Below, piece by piece: positions 8,745 to 16,954 of a stretch of 64,000 nt of DNA. The position numbers and the translations under genes are program-made. Position 1 is the stretch's first letter; each line of letters opens with the position of its first letter. The stretch comes from Clostridiales bacterium (GTDB lineage Bacteria; Bacillota; Clostridia; Lachnospirales; Lachnospiraceae), in assembly GCA_020860715.1 (NCBI GenBank), contig JAJBTU010000010.1:31647-95646 (forward strand), given 5' to 3'. The notes beneath the pieces were generated by a model, which made no database searches, had not been told where the DNA came from, and saw nothing but the letters and a program-made list of their open reading frames with translations.

Positions 8745-9344
8745 TCACTGTTCCGTTTGATCCTGCCATCCCTTGCACACATCGATCCAGGTGCTGCTTC
8801 CGGAAAACCGTTCCAGTTCTTCCACTGTCACCTCAATGGCACTGTTGCTGCTGCCCGCGGCCGGAAATACCGTATCAAACCGTTTCAAAGACACATCCAG
8901 ATAGATTTCCACCCCGTCTTTCACGCCAAACGGGCAGACACCGCCGATGGCGTGTCCGATCAGTTCGGTCACCTGCTCCCCATGGAGCATCTTTGCCTTC
9001 GTATGAAAATACTGCTTGTATCTGCTGTTGTCGACCTTCGCGTCGCCCGCGGCAACGATCAGAACCGCATGAGCACCGCCCTGCGCGCAGCGCATCGAAA
9101 TGGGCGGTGCGACCTGCCGCTGAGCAAAGCGAGGGGGCACTTCCTTTTCACCGCCCTGCGCTTCTATATCCTTATCCCCAACAGCGTCCGGCACCAGAAA
9201 TGATAACGTCTTCGCAATCCGCGCAGGCTCACAGCCGACCGCCTGCGCCGCCAGCTCCACGGTCGCGCTTGACACCGGAAATTCCAGGATCCGGTCCTGC
9301 GCATTCCATTTTTTCAGATACTCTCTTACGATCTCAATCGCCAT
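8745..9344 (-). CDS. YbaK/EbsC-type aminoacyl-tRNA deacylase with in-frame insertion
   Basis: 199 residues. Members of this family hydrolyse mischarged tRNAs (Cys-tRNA-Pro for YbaK) or related substrates in trans. Conserved parts are visible: VSSATVELAAQAVGCEPARIAKTLSF, VLIVAAGDAKVDNSRYK with the catalytic-pocket Lys, FHTKAKML, ELIGHAIGGVCPFGV with the substrate-pocket GxCP-like motif, and VEIYLDVSLKRFDTVFPAAGSSNSAIEV. Between KTLSFLV and the GDAKVD strand the protein has about 25 extra residues (roughly 54-90) coded by a repeat element flanked by a perfect 13-base direct repeat; without it the protein would be the usual length. The insertion is in a loop before the core strand and may be tolerated. 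Substrate specificity is not deducible. Confidence 0.88.
   Translation of the reverse strand: MAIEIVREYLKKWNAQDRILEFPVSSATVELAAQAVGCEPARIAKTLSFLVPDAVGDKDIEAQGGEKEVPPRFAQRQVAPPISMRCAQGGAHAVLIVAAGDAKVDNSRYKQYFHTKAKMLHGEQVTELIGHAIGGVCPFGVKDGVEIYLDVSLKRFDTVFPAAGSSNSAIEVTVEELERFSGSSTWIDVCKGWQDQTEQ
9074..9161 (+). repeat. short element inserted in frame in the ybaK-type gene, with 13-bp direct repeats
   Basis: The 13-base sequence CACCGCCCTGCGC occurs at 9074-9086 and again at 9149-9161. The offset is 75 bases, exactly 25 codons. Between them lies a 62-base insert with the core ACCTGCCGCTGA (9112-9123) and GAGGGGGC (9131-9138). The same core occurs in the comF gene near 52.9 kb, on the minus strand. 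The orientation of the core is antisense to this gene and sense in comF. The flanking direct repeats look like a target duplication. The encoded peptide repeats AQGG on both sides of the insert. Confidence 0.75.
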
Positions 9345-9490
9345 AGTCTTTTGTCTTCCTCCTCAATGGCAGCGAAACGCAAGGCAATCTTTGCATCGCA
9401 ACTACATTCCGCTGCTCTTTATGTCATGAAAAAACCTTTTATAGCACCGGACATTATACCATGCTTTTCCATTCCCGTCATTACTAAAGT

Positions 9491-9528
9491 GAAAAAGCAG
9501 GGGGCAAAACGCTCTCCCCCTGCTTTTC
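9491..9528 (-). terminator. intrinsic terminator after the YtrA-type operon
   Basis: Inverted repeat with arms GCAGGGGG (9497-9504) and CCCCCTGC (9516-9523), extended by A/T pairs on both sides, loop of 11 bases. Read on the minus strand it ends CCCCCTGCTTTTTC, a good U-run, about 30 bases after the permease stop. The A-rich other side makes it potentially bidirectional. The remaining part of the 9345-9558 gap shows no gene. Confidence 0.8.
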
Positions 9529-9558
9529 ATAGCAAAAACTCTGCACTTATTATTCAGT

Positions 9559-11586
9559 CTACTGCTCATAATACGCTTTCTTCAGCACTTCCAGCGTATT
9601 CGTGAAGTTCTCGTTGATCGGATAAGACTCACTGAGATAGGTCTGCTCGTAGTAAAAATTGATCTCATTTCCCGTCTCGCGTATCTCCTCAAAGGAAAGC
9701 GACTTCAGATCCTTCACGTACGCCTCGACCAGCTCCGGCAGCATGGAGACCGGAACATTAATATCAATATCTTTCACCTCCTCGGTATAATACCAGGAAT
9801 CTCCGTTCTCATCCACTATGCTGACAACACTGTCCTCTGCCTCTGTATCCTCTGTCTCGTCCGGCTCTGCCTCATCCAATTCAGTCAGGCTTTCTGATTC
9901 CACATTGACAGCATCCTCCGGAAGTTCACTTTCCGCATTGGCATCCTCTGCATCTTCCGCATCCATGTTCTCTGCATCCGCGTCTTCCGTATCTTCATCC
10001 GGTTCCCCGAACAACGTCTCTTCATCGTAGCCATAGAACCAGGCGTAGACGTCCGTGACCTTACTCATGATTCCCTCGTCCCATGTACAGATTGGATAGT
10101 ACAGGGAAAGAAATTCCTCATCCTGAAGCAGTTCGTCCATTACCTCATTAAAGCGCTCCGTGTTTACCCGATAGCAGCGGTACGCTTCTTTTCCATTTTT
10201 CAGATGGAATTTGAAGTAAACATACGAGTACTCCTGACCGAGATCCTCATCCGCACCATGCCCTTTCTCAACCTCCGCCGCTTCCGACGCAAGCTGATAG
10301 ATGGAATCAAAGTCCTCCCACTCGATTGCATCCAGCCGTTCGGTCATGTTTCTGGAATAAGCAATCCCGCCTTCCTCATCATACACAATGTATGTGCCGA
10401 AATAGTTAGACACGGACATGGTTTCCAGATCCTCCGCCGCAGGCAGGTAGGAATTAAACCCGCTCACATCAAACCGGAACGCGAAGAAGATGGCGCAGGC
10501 AATCACAGCGCCGATGGCAAACGGCCTTTTGTGGGCAAGTACCTGCCGGATATCCACGCGGTAGATGAATTCGATCACCATACAGGAGAGGGCGCCGAAC
10601 AGCAGGATAAAGAGCAGTTCAAACGCGACAGACTCCATCAGCTGATTGGCGATCAGTCCTGCCACCAGGGAGACCGGTACCATCACCAGAATCTTGATCA
10701 AAGGCTCCAGCGGCGAAAATGCCAGCGCCCGTCCGCCTGCTTCGGTTTTGCGCACACGGTAAAGAGCCAGAGCAATCAGTGTCAGCACTGCCGCGATCGC
10801 GACCAGCTGACAGAGATCCCCGATGCCCGGAACCTGTCCGGTCGCTCCTACTGTCCCGCTGTGTTTCCTGCCCGTGGCATACATGCACCATGCCCACGGC
10901 GAGGTCCACTTCATCTGAACATAGAATGTAGAATCCGTATAATCTGCGATCCTTGTATTCCAGAATACCTCCTGAAAGCTCTCCACGATCAGCCTCATGA
11001 TCGGCAGATAAGCGCCAAACATCCCGATGCCCAGCACCGTCGTCAGGAAATTTCCGGTCAGCATCATGGCCACCAGCGTCATGGCGTAGCTGCAGAGGAA
11101 AAACAGGATTCCCTGCACGCTTGCCAGCAGGATTTCCAGCACCACCTTCAGCGTTGCCGCCTGATAAAACAGCCCCACCAGAATGACCAGCATCTGGCTG
11201 ATCAGGTAGGAAAACACAAAGCTCAGCACACTGCTCACATATTTGCTGCCAAAAAGATTCTCACGCTTCAAAGCGAGGCTGTGATAAAAATCCTGTTTTG
11301 TCTGCGAATGGATGTAGGCAAACGCAGCCAGTGCGCAAAGAATGCCCGCGCACAGGATCACAAACGTATTCTCTATGTGTCCCAGGCCGACCGTTCTGGC
11401 ATATTCCTCCGCCGCGCTGTAGGTCGCCACTCCATAGCGCACCTGCTCATTCTGGCGGATTGCCATCACCATCAGCGTCCGAAACGGAAATGTAAGCACG
11501 AACACCACCATCTGCACGGCCAGCAGCCAGTTCATCTGGCGCATTTCCGCGCGCACCAGCTTAGAAAACGAGATTTTTGATGTCAT
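9559..11586 (-). CDS. ABC transporter permease with acidic extracytoplasmic region
   Basis: 675 residues from the ATG at 11586, which has GGAGG nine bases upstream; an earlier in-frame ATG at 11607 lacks this. The N-terminal part has about six membrane helices typical of ABC-2 permeases (LLAVQMVVFVLTFPFRTL, GILCALAAFAYIHS, VLSFVFSYLISQMLVILVGLF). Two to four more follow around residues 240-365. The C-terminal 300 residues are soluble and likely outside the membrane. They include a strongly acidic low-complexity stretch (about residues 525-590) made of EDADAE-like units and end in WYYTEEVKDIDINVPVSML and further folded sequence. I think this resembles Lachnospiraceae permeases annotated with DUF6449. 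It overlaps the ATPase gene by 26 bases. Confidence 0.85.
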   Translation of the reverse strand: MTSKISFSKLVRAEMRQMNWLLAVQMVVFVLTFPFRTLMVMAIRQNEQVRYGVATYSAAEEYARTVGLGHIENTFVILCAGILCALAAFAYIHSQTKQDFYHSLALKRENLFGSKYVSSVLSFVFSYLISQMLVILVGLFYQAATLKVVLEILLASVQGILFFLCSYAMTLVAMMLTGNFLTTVLGIGMFGAYLPIMRLIVESFQEVFWNTRIADYTDSTFYVQMKWTSPWAWCMYATGRKHSGTVGATGQVPGIGDLCQLVAIAAVLTLIALALYRVRKTEAGGRALAFSPLEPLIKILVMVPVSLVAGLIANQLMESVAFELLFILLFGALSCMVIEFIYRVDIRQVLAHKRPFAIGAVIACAIFFAFRFDVSGFNSYLPAAEDLETMSVSNYFGTYIVYDEEGGIAYSRNMTERLDAIEWEDFDSIYQLASEAAEVEKGHGADEDLGQEYSYVYFKFHLKNGKEAYRCYRVNTERFNEVMDELLQDEEFLSLYYPICTWDEGIMSKVTDVYAWFYGYDEETLFGEPDEDTEDADAENMDAEDAEDANAESELPEDAVNVESESLTELDEAEPDETEDTEAEDSVVSIVDENGDSWYYTEEVKDIDINVPVSMLPELVEAYVKDLKSLSFEEIRETGNEINFYYEQTYLSESYPINENFTNTLEVLKKAYYEQ

Positions 11587-12463
11587 ATCCGGCCACCTCC
11601 GTTTCACTGATAAAAATTTCCTCCAGGGTCAGCGGCAGAATCTCTGAAAACAGAGGCTGCCGGGCTCGAATCTTCCGGTCAATTTCATCGTAGCTGCCGC
11701 GCACCACGATCGTAAGCAGCGACCCGCGCTTCTCTTTCTGCAGCACATCCAGCTCGGCCAGCAGTGCTGCTTCCTCTGTCTCATCCGGAATCACGCACTG
11801 GATCTTATGAATGCCCAGCTTCATCTCATCGAGGTCCTTCGCAAACAGGATGCCTCCCTTATGAAGCAGCCCGACAAAATCACAGATATCCTCAATCTCC
11901 CGCAGGCTGTGCGAGGCGATCACCGGCGTAAATTTCCGATTCAGGATCTCTGCGGCGAACAGGCTCTTGACCGTCTGCCGCATCACAGGATCCAACCCGT
12001 CAAACGTCTCATCGCAGAGCAGATAATCCGTATTCGCACAGATGCCGAGCAGCACGGATACCTGCTTTTTCATTCCCTTGGAAAACGTCGACAGCTTGCG
12101 TTTCGGATCCAGGTCAAATTTCTCCAGAAGATCATCAAACCGCTCCGCGTCGAATTTCGGATAAACCACCCGGTAATAATCCCGCATCACATCCGCGGTA
12201 GCATTGGAAAAAAACATTGCCGTATCCGGGATAAAACAGATCCGGCTCTTCGCCTGTACGCTCTCCCACACCGGAACATCATCGACCAGCACCTGCCCCT
12301 CTTCCGGCTTCAGCACCCCGGCGATCACGCGCAGCAGCGTGCTCTTGCCCGCTCCGTTCGTGCCCACCAGACCGAAAATGCAGTTCTCCGCAATCTCGGC
12401 GTCCACACCACCGAGCGCAACGATATCGTCAAACCGCTTTGTTACCTGTTCAATTCGTATCAT
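11561..12463 (-). CDS. ABC transporter ATP-binding protein, YtrB-like
   Basis: 300 residues from the ATG at 12463, with AGGAGGGG about seven bases upstream; the longer reading frame adds 17 residues without a better start. Motifs: Walker A GTNGAGKSTLL, Q-loop region RICFIPDTAMF, signature-like LSTFSKGMKKQVSV, Walker B YLLCDETFDGLD, switch ASHSLREI. The signature is FSKGM, typical of the YtrB/EcsA type import/efflux ATPases. The C-terminal 90 residues form the usual extra regulatory domain. It starts inside the last codons of the GntR regulator (14-base overlap) and its own 3' end overlaps the permease, so all three genes are translationally coupled. Confidence 0.92.
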   Translation of the reverse strand: MIRIEQVTKRFDDIVALGGVDAEIAENCIFGLVGTNGAGKSTLLRVIAGVLKPEEGQVLVDDVPVWESVQAKSRICFIPDTAMFFSNATADVMRDYYRVVYPKFDAERFDDLLEKFDLDPKRKLSTFSKGMKKQVSVLLGICANTDYLLCDETFDGLDPVMRQTVKSLFAAEILNRKFTPVIASHSLREIEDICDFVGLLHKGGILFAKDLDEMKLGIHKIQCVIPDETEEAALLAELDVLQKEKRGSLLTIVVRGSYDEIDRKIRARQPLFSEILPLTLEEIFISETEVAGYDIKNLVF

Positions 12464-12836
12464 ACCCGCTCCCCTCCTCATAATATTCTCTGGCCTTTTC
12501 CAGAAAATCTTCACGCGCGATGTCCAGTTCCTTCCCCTTCTGCACCAGTTCGTTCAGGGATTGGAACACGCTCTCCTGCTTTTTCTGTTTCATCAAAGCG
12601 CCGTTGCCCGACACAAAATTTCCCCGGCCTTTGACCGGATAGATATAGCCCTGCTGCTCCAGCATGCTATAGGCCTTCTGTATCGTGTTGGGATTGATGG
12701 AGAGCTCCATCGCGAGGGAGCGCACCGACGGCATCTGACTGTCCGGCTCCAGTACGCCGTTCACGATCAGAGTCTCAAACCGTTCCGCGATCTGTTCATA
12801 GATCGGTTTGCGATTCTGCAGGTCAATACCAATCAT
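12450..12836 (-). CDS. GntR-family repressor, YtrA subfamily
   Basis: 128 residues from the ATG at 12836, preceded by GAGGTGGGA. A winged helix-turn-helix covers residues 10-75 (PIYEQIAERFETLIVNGVL, MPSVRSLAMELSINPNTIQKAYSML, GYIYPVKGRGNFV), followed by a short dimerisation helix pair (residues 85-120) and no large ligand domain. That architecture and length define the YtrA subfamily, which represses adjacent ABC transporter genes. The gene is the first of the operon, and a perfect palindrome of the type bound by this subfamily lies about 70 bases upstream. In Bacillus such operons respond to cell-envelope antibiotics; that role here is inference. Confidence 0.93.
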   Translation of the reverse strand: MIGIDLQNRKPIYEQIAERFETLIVNGVLEPDSQMPSVRSLAMELSINPNTIQKAYSMLEQQGYIYPVKGRGNFVSGNGALMKQKKQESVFQSLNELVQKGKELDIAREDFLEKAREYYEEGSGYDTN

Positions 12837-12905
12837 AGCTTCCCACCTCTTCTCCTGTCCGTCATAACACTCCGGCGGCCTCACAGGGAATCTCATCCGC
12901 CGAAA

Positions 12906-12930
12906 AGTGTACTAACATCACTAGTACACT
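12906..12930. promoter_or_regulatory. YtrA-type operator palindrome
   Basis: Perfect inverted repeat AGTGTACTA - 7 bases - TAGTACACT. It sits upstream of the GntR gene in the position of a promoter/operator. Its half-sites resemble the GTGTA-type half-sites known for YtrA regulators, so autoregulation of the GntR-ATPase-permease operon is the likely function. Confidence 0.8.
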
Positions 12931-13002
12931 TGAACCATATCACAGAGAAAAAAACACGTCAACCATGTTAAGGAAATCATAAGAAAAATAAGAAAAAGTG
13001 CA

Positions 13003-13043
13003 GAAAAAAAGAGCCCTGATCCTTTTCAATCAGGGTTCTTTTT
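13003..13043 (-). terminator. intrinsic terminator after the tRNA pair
   Basis: Stem CCCTGAT (13014-13020) / ATCAGGG (13029-13035), extended by four flanking pairs. Read on the minus strand it follows the tRNA-Ala 3' end by a few bases and ends in a run of seven T residues. An A/T-rich tract on the other side makes it potentially bidirectional. Confidence 0.85.
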
Positions 13044-13048
13044 CATCA

Positions 13049-13121
13049 TGGACCTGAAGGGATTCGAACCCTCGACCTCTCGGATGCGAACCGAACGCTC
13101 TCCCAACTGAGCTACAAGCCC
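13049..13121 (-). tRNA. tRNA-Ala (anticodon CGC)
   Basis: 73-base cloverleaf read on the minus strand. The acceptor arms GGGCTTG and CAGGTCC pair over seven positions and include the G3-U70 wobble, the identity element of alanine tRNA. The D-arm GCTC...GAGC, the anticodon stem TTCGG/CCGAG with loop TTCGCAT, and the T-loop TTCGAAT are all present. The anticodon is CGC, reading GCG. The 3' CCA is not encoded. Confidence 0.93.
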
Positions 13122-13188
13122 ATATCATGTTATAATACTTCTGCTGCAATACACCCCGGCAGCATATATCTGACGGCTGTATTACCGA

Positions 13189-13262
13189 TGGAAGTAAGGA
13201 GGCTCGAACTCCTGACCTCTCGCGTGTGAGGCGAACGCTCATCCCAGCTGAGCTATACTTCC
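13189..13262 (-). tRNA. tRNA-Val (anticodon CAC)
   Basis: 74-base cloverleaf on the minus strand. The acceptor arms GGAAGTA and TACTTCC pair perfectly. The anticodon stem TTCGC/GCGAG holds the loop CTCACAC, giving anticodon CAC (reads GTG). The T-arm AGGAG-TTCGAGC-CTCCT is complete and the CCA is not encoded. It is upstream of tRNA-Ala by 67 bases on the same strand and probably cotranscribed with it. Confidence 0.93.
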
Positions 13263-13335
13263 CTAAAACCTGTCGATCTGTCGAACAGAACTCATTATAC
13301 ACGTTTTTCACAAAATTACAAGAGGAAATTTCATT

Positions 13336-13473
13336 TCATTCACAATGTCCCTTACAATGGCTGCAGTCGCCGCCGCACTGTAGGGATTTCCCCGCCTTTT
13401 TGTCTTTCACCATGCTCCGGATGATGAGAGCCACAATCACAACTAAAATTCCGCCTACCAGAATTGTTCCCAT
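13336..13473 (-). CDS. FeoB-associated Cys-rich membrane peptide
   Basis: 45 residues: MGTILVGGILVVIVALIIRS forms one membrane helix, followed by a short lysine-rich stretch and a Cys-rich tail (QCGGDCSHCKGHCE) with four cysteines. This matches the small FeoB-associated membrane proteins (Pfam FeoB_associated) found after feoB in many Firmicutes. It lies 132 bases downstream of feoB on the same strand. The cysteines could bind ferrous iron or help assemble the channel; the role is inferred from context. Confidence 0.85.
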   Translation of the reverse strand: MGTILVGGILVVIVALIIRSMVKDKKAGKSLQCGGDCSHCKGHCE

Positions 13474-13548
13474 ATTTCAAATCCTTTCTCTTACTCACTG
13501 TTTTTTAAGCAGCCGTCACCTGCAGCGACATGCGAAATAAGCACGTAT

Positions 13549-13581
13549 GTCCGGGCTTCGTTTTTTAGACGGAGCCCGGAC
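13549..13581. other. inverted repeat between feoB and the Cys-rich peptide gene
   Basis: Perfect 9-base arms GTCCGGGCT / AGCCCGGAC with a 15-base spacer. There is no T-run after the stem on the minus strand, so a plain terminator is unlikely. It could be a processing or stabilising hairpin that sets the ratio of FeoB to the small peptide. That is inference. Confidence 0.5.
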
Positions 13582-13605
13582 CAAAAAGCCGTTACATGCG
13601 TATCA

Positions 13606-16131
13606 TCAGATCGTCGCTCCTGCTCCGGCTCCGACTTTTGCAGGCTCCTTATTCGGATCCCGGCGGAGCAGCATATACAGGAAGAGCACGACGATAACAA
13701 TCGCCACAATCGTGAAGACGCCAAAGCCGCATTCTCCGGTCGCCAGACCGGCCAGCTGATATACCACCAGAGATACCAGATACGCAAAGCCGCACTGATA
13801 ACCGATCGCGAACCAGAACCATTTGGTATTGTTCATCTCCCGCTTGATCGCGCCCATCGCCGCGAAGCACGGTGCGCACAGCAGGTTGAACAGCAGGAAG
13901 GAAAATCCGGCTGCAATCGAAGAACCTCCCGAAGTAAACGCGGCTCCCATATTCTGCCATACAGTGCCTTCACCGCCGGCATAGAGGATGCCCATCGTAC
14001 CTACAATGTTTTCCTTTGCCACGAGGCCGGTGATGGAAGCCACTGCCGCCTGCCAGTTGCCCCAGCCCTGCGGGATAAAGATCCAGGCGATTGCGCCGCC
14101 GATCGCAGCCAGAATGCTGTGGTCTATCTCGTCTTCCGCCAGCATGCGGAACCCGTCTTCCGTGAATCCAAAGTAAGTCGTAAACCAGATCACAATCGTA
14201 GAAAGCAGGATGATCGTACCGGCTTTCTTAATGAACGACCAGCCGCGCTCCCACATGCTGCGGAGCACCGCACTGACCTTCGGCCAATGATATGCCGGAA
14301 GTTCCATGACGAACGGAGCCGGATCGCCGGCGAACATCTTTGTCTTTTTCAGAATGATACCGGAGCAGATGACAGCCGCCACACCAATGAAGTAAGCCGC
14401 GGTAGCTACCAGCGGATTGCCGCCCAGAAGTGCGCCCGCTACCATCGCAATGAACGGAACCTTTGCGCCGCAGGGGATGAACGTTGTCGTCATAATCGTC
14501 ATCCGGCGGTCTTTTTCATTCTCTATCGTCCTGCTTGCCATAACACCCGGAACACCGCAGCCCATGCTGACCAGCATCGGGATGAAGGATTTTCCGGAAA
14601 GACCGAATCTGCGGAAAATGCGGTCCAGGATGAACGCGATACGCGCCATATAGCCGCAGTACTCAAGGAACGCCAGCAGAATGAACAGCACCAGCATCTG
14701 CGGAACGAAGCCAAGCACCGCGCCGATACCTGCCACAATACCGTCAAGGATCAGTCCGGAGAGCCAGTCTGCACAGTGCAGCGCGTTCAGTGCGTTTTCA
14801 AAGAGCATCGGAATACTCGGGATGTAGATACCGTAGTCGCCCATCTCCGGAGCGGTATATTCATACGCTGCATACACCTCTGCCGCCGCGGTCAGATCCT
14901 CGTAGGAGGCTTCCGCGTCCGAGACTTCCAGTGTCTCTTCATCTTCTACAGTATACTCCGCAACGGTGTCCCCGTCAAACATGGCGATCAGTTCGTCCAG
15001 TGCACTCGCTGCCGCGTCCGCATCGTACTCTTCCGACTCTTCGTCGAGTGCTTCCGCGATCGCGTCCACATCCATGCCCTGTTCTGACGCATAGTCGATA
15101 AATCCGGTCACGGCCTCAGCCGCCTGCGCGTACTCTTCATCCGCTTCCGTCCACGCCGATGTGCCGATTCCAAAAAGATGGAAACCGTCGCCGAAAAGGT
15201 TGTCGTTCGTCCAGTCGGTCGCCGCCGCGCCGATGGTCGACATTGCGATATAGTAAACAAGGAACATCACGAGCGCGAAGATCGGCAGAGCCAGGATCCG
15301 GTTGGTCACGATCCGGTCGATCTTATCCGAAGTCGTCAGCTTCTCTTTCGCCGCCACCTTCTTTACGCAGGAATCAATAATGGAGGAGATATAAGCATAA
15401 CGCTCGCTTGTAATAATACTCTCCGTGTCGTCGTCATACGCATCCTCAAGCGCTTTGATTTCCGCCGAAACATTCGGAGCGCTCTTCATCTGCTCCGCGA
15501 TCTTGTCATCTTTCTCCAGCAGCTTGATCGCAAAGAAGCGCTTCTGCGCATCCGCAACGCTGCCGCCGAGTTTATCCTCGACCTTCTCAATCGCGTCTTC
15601 TACCTCATCGGAAAACTTATGTACACGGCTCACCGCTTTTTTTGAATTGGCAGCGGCTACCGCTTTTCCCGAAAGTTCGTCAATGCCGGTGCCCTTCATG
15701 GCAGAGATCTCCACTACATCGCAGCCCAGACTCTTCGCAAGTGCTTTGGTATTGATCTTATCGCCGCTCTTTTCCACCAGATCCATCATATTGACAGCGA
15801 GAACCACCGGGATGCCAAGTTCAATCACCTGTGTGGTCAGATACAGATTTCGCTCAATGTTTGTGCCGTCGATGATGTTAATAATCGCGTCCGGATGTTC
15901 ATTAATAATGAAATTTCTCGCTACAACTTCTTCCAGCGTGTAGGGGGAGAGGGAATAGATTCCCGGAAGATCCATGATCTCCACGTCCTTCTGCCCTTTC
16001 AGCTTTCCGCCTTTTTTCTCGACGGTCACGCCCGGCCAGTTGCCGACATACTGATTGGAACCCGTCAGCGCGTTAAACAGGGTAGTCTTACCGCAGTTCG
16101 GGTTGCCCGCAAGTGCAATTTTAATCGACAT
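13606..16131 (-). CDS. feoB: ferrous iron transporter FeoB with acidic insertion
   Basis: 841 residues; GTPase-coupled Fe(II) permease of the cytoplasmic membrane. The G domain shows G1 GNPNCGKTTLFN (residues 9-20), G3 DLPGIYSLSPYTLEE and G4 NMMDLVEKSG, followed by the helical GDI domain (about 170-270). The membrane part has the Gate repeats, with PMLVSMGCGVPGVMASR and FIPCGAKVPF carrying the conserved Cys residues. Between the first core helix and the second (about residues 320-430) is an Ala/Glu/Asp-rich insertion of roughly 110 residues, predicted extracytoplasmic. Usual FeoB proteins lack it. The gene is downstream of two feoA genes and upstream of the Cys-rich peptide. Confidence 0.95.
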   Translation of the reverse strand: MSIKIALAGNPNCGKTTLFNALTGSNQYVGNWPGVTVEKKGGKLKGQKDVEIMDLPGIYSLSPYTLEEVVARNFIINEHPDAIINIIDGTNIERNLYLTTQVIELGIPVVLAVNMMDLVEKSGDKINTKALAKSLGCDVVEISAMKGTGIDELSGKAVAAANSKKAVSRVHKFSDEVEDAIEKVEDKLGGSVADAQKRFFAIKLLEKDDKIAEQMKSAPNVSAEIKALEDAYDDDTESIITSERYAYISSIIDSCVKKVAAKEKLTTSDKIDRIVTNRILALPIFALVMFLVYYIAMSTIGAAATDWTNDNLFGDGFHLFGIGTSAWTEADEEYAQAAEAVTGFIDYASEQGMDVDAIAEALDEESEEYDADAAASALDELIAMFDGDTVAEYTVEDEETLEVSDAEASYEDLTAAAEVYAAYEYTAPEMGDYGIYIPSIPMLFENALNALHCADWLSGLILDGIVAGIGAVLGFVPQMLVLFILLAFLEYCGYMARIAFILDRIFRRFGLSGKSFIPMLVSMGCGVPGVMASRTIENEKDRRMTIMTTTFIPCGAKVPFIAMVAGALLGGNPLVATAAYFIGVAAVICSGIILKKTKMFAGDPAPFVMELPAYHWPKVSAVLRSMWERGWSFIKKAGTIILLSTIVIWFTTYFGFTEDGFRMLAEDEIDHSILAAIGGAIAWIFIPQGWGNWQAAVASITGLVAKENIVGTMGILYAGGEGTVWQNMGAAFTSGGSSIAAGFSFLLFNLLCAPCFAAMGAIKREMNNTKWFWFAIGYQCGFAYLVSLVVYQLAGLATGECGFGVFTIVAIVIVVLFLYMLLRRDPNKEPAKVGAGAGATI

Positions 16132-16272
16132 TTCATTCTCCTTCTTTCCTGATTGATAAAACCAGTTTCTGTTTGAATATTCTATCAGAAGTTTTATGCT
16201 TCTGATAAAAGTCCGGCATTGCTAACTCCCTTGTAAAAAAATAAGCGTTCTGTGATCCTTTGCACAGGCATT

Positions 16273-16494
16273 TCAGGAAACCTGAATCATCTGCGCGTCT
16301 TCCTTGCGAAGGGACAGCTCATATCCCCGCACCGTAACCTCAACCGGATCCCCCAGCGGCGCAACCTTGCGGACAAATATCTCTACGCCCTTTGTAATGC
16401 CCATGTCCATGATCCGCCTCTTGATCGGACCATCACCGGTAAGTTTCTGGACCGTTACGGTCTCCCCTACCGCTGCGTCTCTCAATGTTTTCAT
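16273..16494 (-). CDS. feoA: FeoA domain protein (second feoA of the operon)
   Basis: 73 residues from the ATG at 16494, which has GGAGG six bases upstream. MKTLRDAAVGETVTVQKLTG begins an SH3-like FeoA fold: IKRRIMDMGITKGVEIFVRKVAPLGDPVEVTVRGYELSLRKEDAQMI. The DMGITKG and GYELSLR segments are diagnostic. FeoA is a cytosolic partner needed for FeoB activity. The feoB start is about 140 bases downstream on the same strand. Confidence 0.93.
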   Translation of the reverse strand: MKTLRDAAVGETVTVQKLTGDGPIKRRIMDMGITKGVEIFVRKVAPLGDPVEVTVRGYELSLRKEDAQMIQVS

Positions 16495-16610
16495 AATGTC
16501 CTCCTTTTTCTCTTCCGGGCAATCTTCCGTCACACACCCTGCAAATGACACGGCAGCAGCAAAACCTGCGCGTCGGAATGCGTAAGTACAAATACACCGG
16601 ACCGGATATG

Positions 16611-16820
16611 TTACACCAGAATATGGTTGGCCATCTCTTTGCCGATGGCGACACGGGAGTTCTTGATATTCACAATCAGGTTCCCGCTGGCCTCGGAAAT
16701 GACAGTGACCACACTTCCCACGACAAATCCCAGTTCTTCCAGGAAAAGTCTGGTCTCCTCTTTTCCGCCGATTCTCCTGATAATGTTCTCTTCTCCGGTC
16801 GTTGCCATGCTAAGCGGCAT
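16611..16820 (-). CDS. FeoA domain protein (first feoA of the operon)
   Basis: 69 residues from the ATG at 16820; the reading frame is open further upstream but that part (RNRYDGGRHRRRKGDDD) does not look like the family. The sequence IIRRIGGKEETRLFLEELGFVVGSVVTVI, then SGNLIVNIKNSRVAIGKEMANHILV, is a FeoA SH3-like domain with ELGFVVG and NSRVAIG as the core motifs. Two consecutive FeoA proteins before FeoB are common in clostridia. It is the first gene after the divergent promoter region with the iron-box-like palindrome. Confidence 0.88.
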   Translation of the reverse strand: MPLSMATTGEENIIRRIGGKEETRLFLEELGFVVGSVVTVISEASGNLIVNIKNSRVAIGKEMANHILV

Positions 16821-16954
16821 ATCATCGTCCCCTTTCCGGCGTCTGTGGCGTCCTCCATCATAACGGTTCCTTGCTTTCACGGTTTCCATTTTAAAGAATA
16901 AATCCGCCGCAGGTGCGCTCACAAAACAGGCCTTGTTTCTTTTGTCAACCTTAA

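Noticed and set aside
13030..13311. Open frame of 93 residues over the tRNA region
   Set aside because: It lies across both tRNA genes, which have complete cloverleaf structures, and has no protein features.
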